Of a DNA stretch of 64,000 nucleotides, positions 60,721 through 64,000 are shown piece after piece (the first letter of the stretch is position 1; every line of letters starts with the position of its first letter). Source of the DNA: Osedax fenrisi (taxonomy: Eukaryota; Annelida; Polychaeta; Sabellida; Siboglinidae); NCBI GenBank assembly GCA_964019155.1, contig OZ025240.1, forward strand, positions 47,234,380 through 47,298,379, in the 5' to 3' direction. The notes under the pieces are model-generated. The model saw only the letters and a list, made by a program, of their open reading frames with translations, did not search any database and was not told where the DNA came from. A program made the translations under genes and the position numbers.

Positions 60721-61419
60721 GAGTAAGTTATAACTATGATATATGAATCACGATAGTTAGATTTAATATACGTTCAGTGCGTAATGATCTCTACCTAGCA
60801 TTAAAAAAGATAAAAGATACATTAAATTATTAAATCTATATTAATATATATTAATGAAAATATATCATTAAGAAGGAGTAATCTATTGCATTCCTTAAAA
60901 TGTGATGAGTAAATAAAATAATTCATGGTCTTATAATGAATCAATATGTGTACTATAAAGGATATTACTGATATCATTTTAACAATAAAATCACCTTACT
61001 AGGTTATTATTATATTTTTAAACTTAGAAATAATTGTGTATACAAAAAAAATCAGTTTATGTTCTTGTTTTTTACTTTTAATTTTCCTTGCTCATTATAA
61101 ATATATATGTATAAATACTCATTTACTTATTTTATTCTATATAAAACCATTATATGTATGTTTAATGTGTACAATGTTATACTACTTTATAATCAATGTT
61201 ATAACATATATATATATCTTACATGTCTATTCATATTTATTTTATACATCTTATACATCCTATTTACTTTTTACACATGACCATGATTGATAATCAATTT
61301 CATAATGATCAAACTCTTTGCAATGATCCAGCGAATCTTATTTATAATTTTCACCAGGTTTCACCTTATTTATCAATGAATGAACTTAAAATAAATTAAA
61401 TTACATTAAAATACAACCT
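60721..61419. other. AT-rich spacer
   Basis: The 84-codon frame at 61036 is a hydrophobic, AT-driven reading frame without family features. Nothing else recognised. Confidence 0.45.
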
Positions 61420-61800
61420 AAATACGTTATCAGTACAACAATTACATGGTAGAAGTATAGTTAAACACATTGATATTTTAAATGTATTACTTAACTCCAT
61501 ACATTATAAATGTGATGTTATGTCAATATGTGAAACTTGTTCAATGAATTCAATATGAATCTATTTGAATTACAGGGATATACCTCTTTTCATACTATTA
61601 GAATTCACAAAAAGCTGGCGTCGTCTCTATTTATATTAAAGTTTATTTGCTATAAATAAAATAGTCATTATATATCTTAGTAACCTTTACATTGATACTG
61701 TTACTATAGAAATTAAACTTGATTTAGTGTAAACAGGAAGTAAACTTAGATATAACTTTATGATATATTAATTTTTTTTAGGAATTTATTATTCCAATTA
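61420..61800 (+). mobile_element. LINE fragment, APE endonuclease N-terminus
   Basis: The plus strand reads SIVKHIDILNVLLNSIHYKC (61455-61512), DVMSICET (61513-61540) and, after a frame change, GYTSFHTIRIHKK (61577-61615), then an SLFIYIK-like block. These match the start of APE-type endonucleases in L2/CR1 and Jockey LINEs (NI.SL..HID, D-I-x-ETW, GY...R). No RT follows; the fragment ends before the (TA)n at 61903. Confidence 0.6.
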
Positions 61801-61903
61801 AAATTATACTTTTTATGACTTTCAGAATGATAAGGGTAATTGCTCGATAAACTTTGTTTCTATAATTACCATATTTTTAAAACAAAATCTGATAATAATA
61901 ATA

Positions 61904-61935
<32 letters not shown>

Positions 61936-62040
61936 ATATTTATACTTACCGATACGCCACATTATCGTACAATGCACGACTTACCGAGTATACTCGACCT
62001 ATAGGTCTCAAAACCGCATCATTGTGTGAACATACATTAT
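61801..62040. other. AT-rich spacer with (TA)n
   Basis: (TA)n at 61903-61929. No gene seen. Confidence 0.5.
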
Positions 62041-62200
62041 ATTATATTCTGAATTTGGTGTACAATGTATACATTTGTATACAAAACAATGTACACTGTA
62101 CATTGTTTTTTACATTGTACAATCAATTCGGAATATAATATAATCAATGTAAAGTGTACATTGTTTTGTACATTGTACAATGTACATTCAATACGGAATT
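62041..62200. repeat. TGTACAATG repeat cluster
   Basis: Palindromic TTGTACAATGTACA-type words are repeated many times in direct and inverse orientation between ATTATATTCTGAATT and ATTCAATACGGAATT. Two related halves, about 62045-62130 and 62131-62205. Confidence 0.75.
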
Positions 62201-62421
62201 TAATATATCATTGTCTCTGTACACGTACATTGATGTATTGTTATTTATAATTAATATACGTATTATATTACTGACTGTGTGTATATGCATAATAGCGGGG
62301 TAACATACATTATAGGGTAGGTTCGACATAATACTTGAAAGTAGAATTTATCTAAACATATAAATTTGCAGATAAATTATCGATTACAGAGGAAAATAGA
62401 TTCAACCTATAATCACAGAAT

Positions 62422-62584
62422 TTTCTAAGGAATATATTTGTTATAATTATATCTAGAATAAGGCCTATTATTAATGTAAGTTTCTAAGGAATATATTTTC
62501 TAAGGAAGTTTCTAAGGAAGAATTTTCTAAGGAATATATTTGCTATAATTATATCTAGAATAAGGCCTATTATTAATGTAAGTT
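62422..62584 (+). repeat. tandem duplication of about 63 bp
   Basis: The segment with ttttctaaggaatatatttg, ataattatatctagaataag and gcctattattaatgtaagtt occurs at 62422-62484 and 62522-62584 with one base difference (gttat and gctat). TTTCTAAGGAA is further repeated between them. Confidence 0.92.
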
Positions 62585-62840
62585 ATATAATTGAATTGAA
62601 TTGAAAGTTTAAATAAATCATAAATTATCTCTCAAAAGTGTTTATATATATATATATATACAAATAATACAAGTATACTTTTATTATACCTATAGGTAAT
62701 ACAATAAATAAAATAAAATAAAATATAATAAACCTGAAGGAAATTAATAAATAAAATAATAACAGTATTACAGGTTGACACCAGAGATCAATCGTTGTAT
62801 ATATTTCTTGAATATCTTATGAGATTTTATGGATCTAATA

Positions 62841-63010
62841 TATTAATTACTAATTACTAATATTACTAATATACTAATTACAACCTATATCTATTTTATA
62901 AGTTATTAATATATATTTTATAATGAAGTTCATTATAAAATATATATTAATAACTTTTAAAATAGTTATAGGTTGTAATTAGTAGTTAATAGTAATTAGT
63001 AATTAATAGT
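62841..63010. repeat. long imperfect palindrome, about 170 bp
   Basis: Centred on g at about 62928 (ttataatgaa/ttcattataa). The arms include ATTAATATATATTTTATAAT and AATTACAACCTAT with inverse copies on the right. The outer arms are ATTACTAAT repeats. Confidence 0.88.
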
Positions 63011-63103
63011 AAGTATGTATTTATGTATAAGTAGGTTGGCTTATTTATAATTATAGATATAAGTGTATTCGTGTTTGTGTTATTAATTATAATTATATAT
63101 ATA

Positions 63104-63142
<39 letters not shown>

Positions 63143-63150
63143 GCATGTGT

Positions 63151-64000
63151 AGGGGAAAGTAACCGAATACGTACAGTGCCCGAATACGGACACTCTCGGT
63201 ATTTCAGAAACCATAAATCATACAAAAAAAATTTTAATGTATAAAATATTCATAATTATATAAATAGTCTAAAAAATTATTTTTAATTTTTGACTTATTC
63301 AAAATATTTCTGATATATCCAATAAACTGATTTATTTATTAGGTTTTTAAATTTATGAGAAAAAAATTCAACTTAAAACATTCTCAATAATATATAAATA
63401 TATCGATATAAAATATAACATTATATTATTAAAAAATAAAGCATTCTAAAAACTATATATATAATTTCTATATTTATTATCAAATATTCATTAAGTTATA
63501 AGCATATATCTAAAGGTCATATAAGTCCCTAATACGGACACTCTATAACCAATCAGCGCGCAGCGTGTGAACTATTCTGATTTTCACTAAAATCCGTGCG
63601 TTCTAATATCACCAATGAAGATAAATCTTTGTATTACTTAAATTGTATTATTAATTTATTTTATTAAAAGTAATACAAATAAATAAATTATTAACTAATT
63701 AAATTAGAATAAATTGTTCATATCATTTATTATAAATAATGTAATTGTAATTTGTATAATTGATTCATCAATAATATATATATTATATAATGGTATATAG
63801 GGTGTCCGTATTATAACACAGGGTGTCAGTATTCGGACATGGGTACCGAATACGGACAACCCAATTATCTATGGAATTAAAAGATTAAATAAAATGTTAT
63901 AATCACAATAATATCTATAATCATATAATATTAATATATTTTAATTTTTGAATACAAATATTGAGTAATACAATATTAAGACCAGTTATCGTTAAAGTGT
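63151..64000 (-). mobile_element. MITE family A, copy 5 (inverted; runs off the window)
   Basis: Starts TAGGGGAAAGTAACCGAATA, then a second GTGCCCGAATACGGACACT and CTCGGTATTTCAGAAACC. It continues through word clusters at 63525-63545 and 63800-63862 and a CCGTGCGTTCTAATATCACC box at 63592. The window ends at aagaccagttatcgttaaag, about 25 bp before the expected end. Confidence 0.87.

Overview
This window is nuclear DNA of an invertebrate-grade animal. It is very AT-rich, crowded with (TA)n tracts, and its one recognisable gene has spliceosomal GT-AG introns and encodes a mitochondrial enzyme. The non-LTR retrotransposons (L2/CR1-like, RTE-like and R2-like endonuclease types), the tRNA-derived SINE, the hAT remnant and the many short inverted-repeat elements fit a metazoan. 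The sequence alone does not fix the phylum.

Genes. The clear host gene is an ETHE1-type persulfide dioxygenase on the plus strand (29027-34248). It can be followed through eight exons with GT-AG boundaries and continuous phase to a 267-residue protein with the iron ligands in place. A CpG-rich block lies just upstream, with a possible divergent first exon on the minus strand. A second probable coding exon (56970-57250, +) has exon-like composition, a good splice donor and a C-rich tract before its ATG, but no recognisable family. A 630-bp hexanucleotide array at 58557-59190 reads as Ser/Arg-rich in one frame and may be either a satellite or an exon.

Mobile DNA. Position 1-2450 is a minus-strand L2/CR1-like reverse transcriptase split by an antisense, 5'-truncated R2-like element. 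At 2765-4410 lie inverted-repeat elements, at 5040-5404 a foldback element, and at 5597-6489 a MITE. At 7012-9087 is a plus-strand LINE interrupted by another MITE, followed by an RTE tail. A MITE fills 9854-11122. At 11829-13614 a MITE carries an RTE insertion, and 13700-15180 is a hAT remnant. LINEs lie at 15235-16622 (+), 20537-21960 (-), 26430-27480 (+), 38684-39504 (+, inside a MITE), 40160-40850 (-), 41815-43343 (-), 54680-54965 (+) and 61420-61800 (+). A second restriction-endonuclease-type element (47855-49573, -) sits between (TA)n tracts. A tRNA-derived SINE has four copies at 35.3-43.6 kb. The 5' half of an RTE element is at 36.8-37.75 kb.

The most unusual system is a set of TA-flanked MITE families. 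At least three, probably five, share the end TAGGGGAAAG. Three of them also share an internal skeleton (ATCTCA close to each end, CGCACG and GATTGG inside). Each family carries its own word repeated at about four matching sites: CGAATACGGACA, TTACCGACCCC, GGTAATGTGGCCAC or GGGTTGTATGA. This looks like a nonautonomous scaffold whose transposase-recognition word has been changed at all sites together. One copy is a chimera of two families. Also notable are a 27-bp templated inverted insertion inside the zinc knuckle of the R2-like element, and a 30-bp RTE tail flanked by a 53-bp target duplication in an ETHE1 intron.
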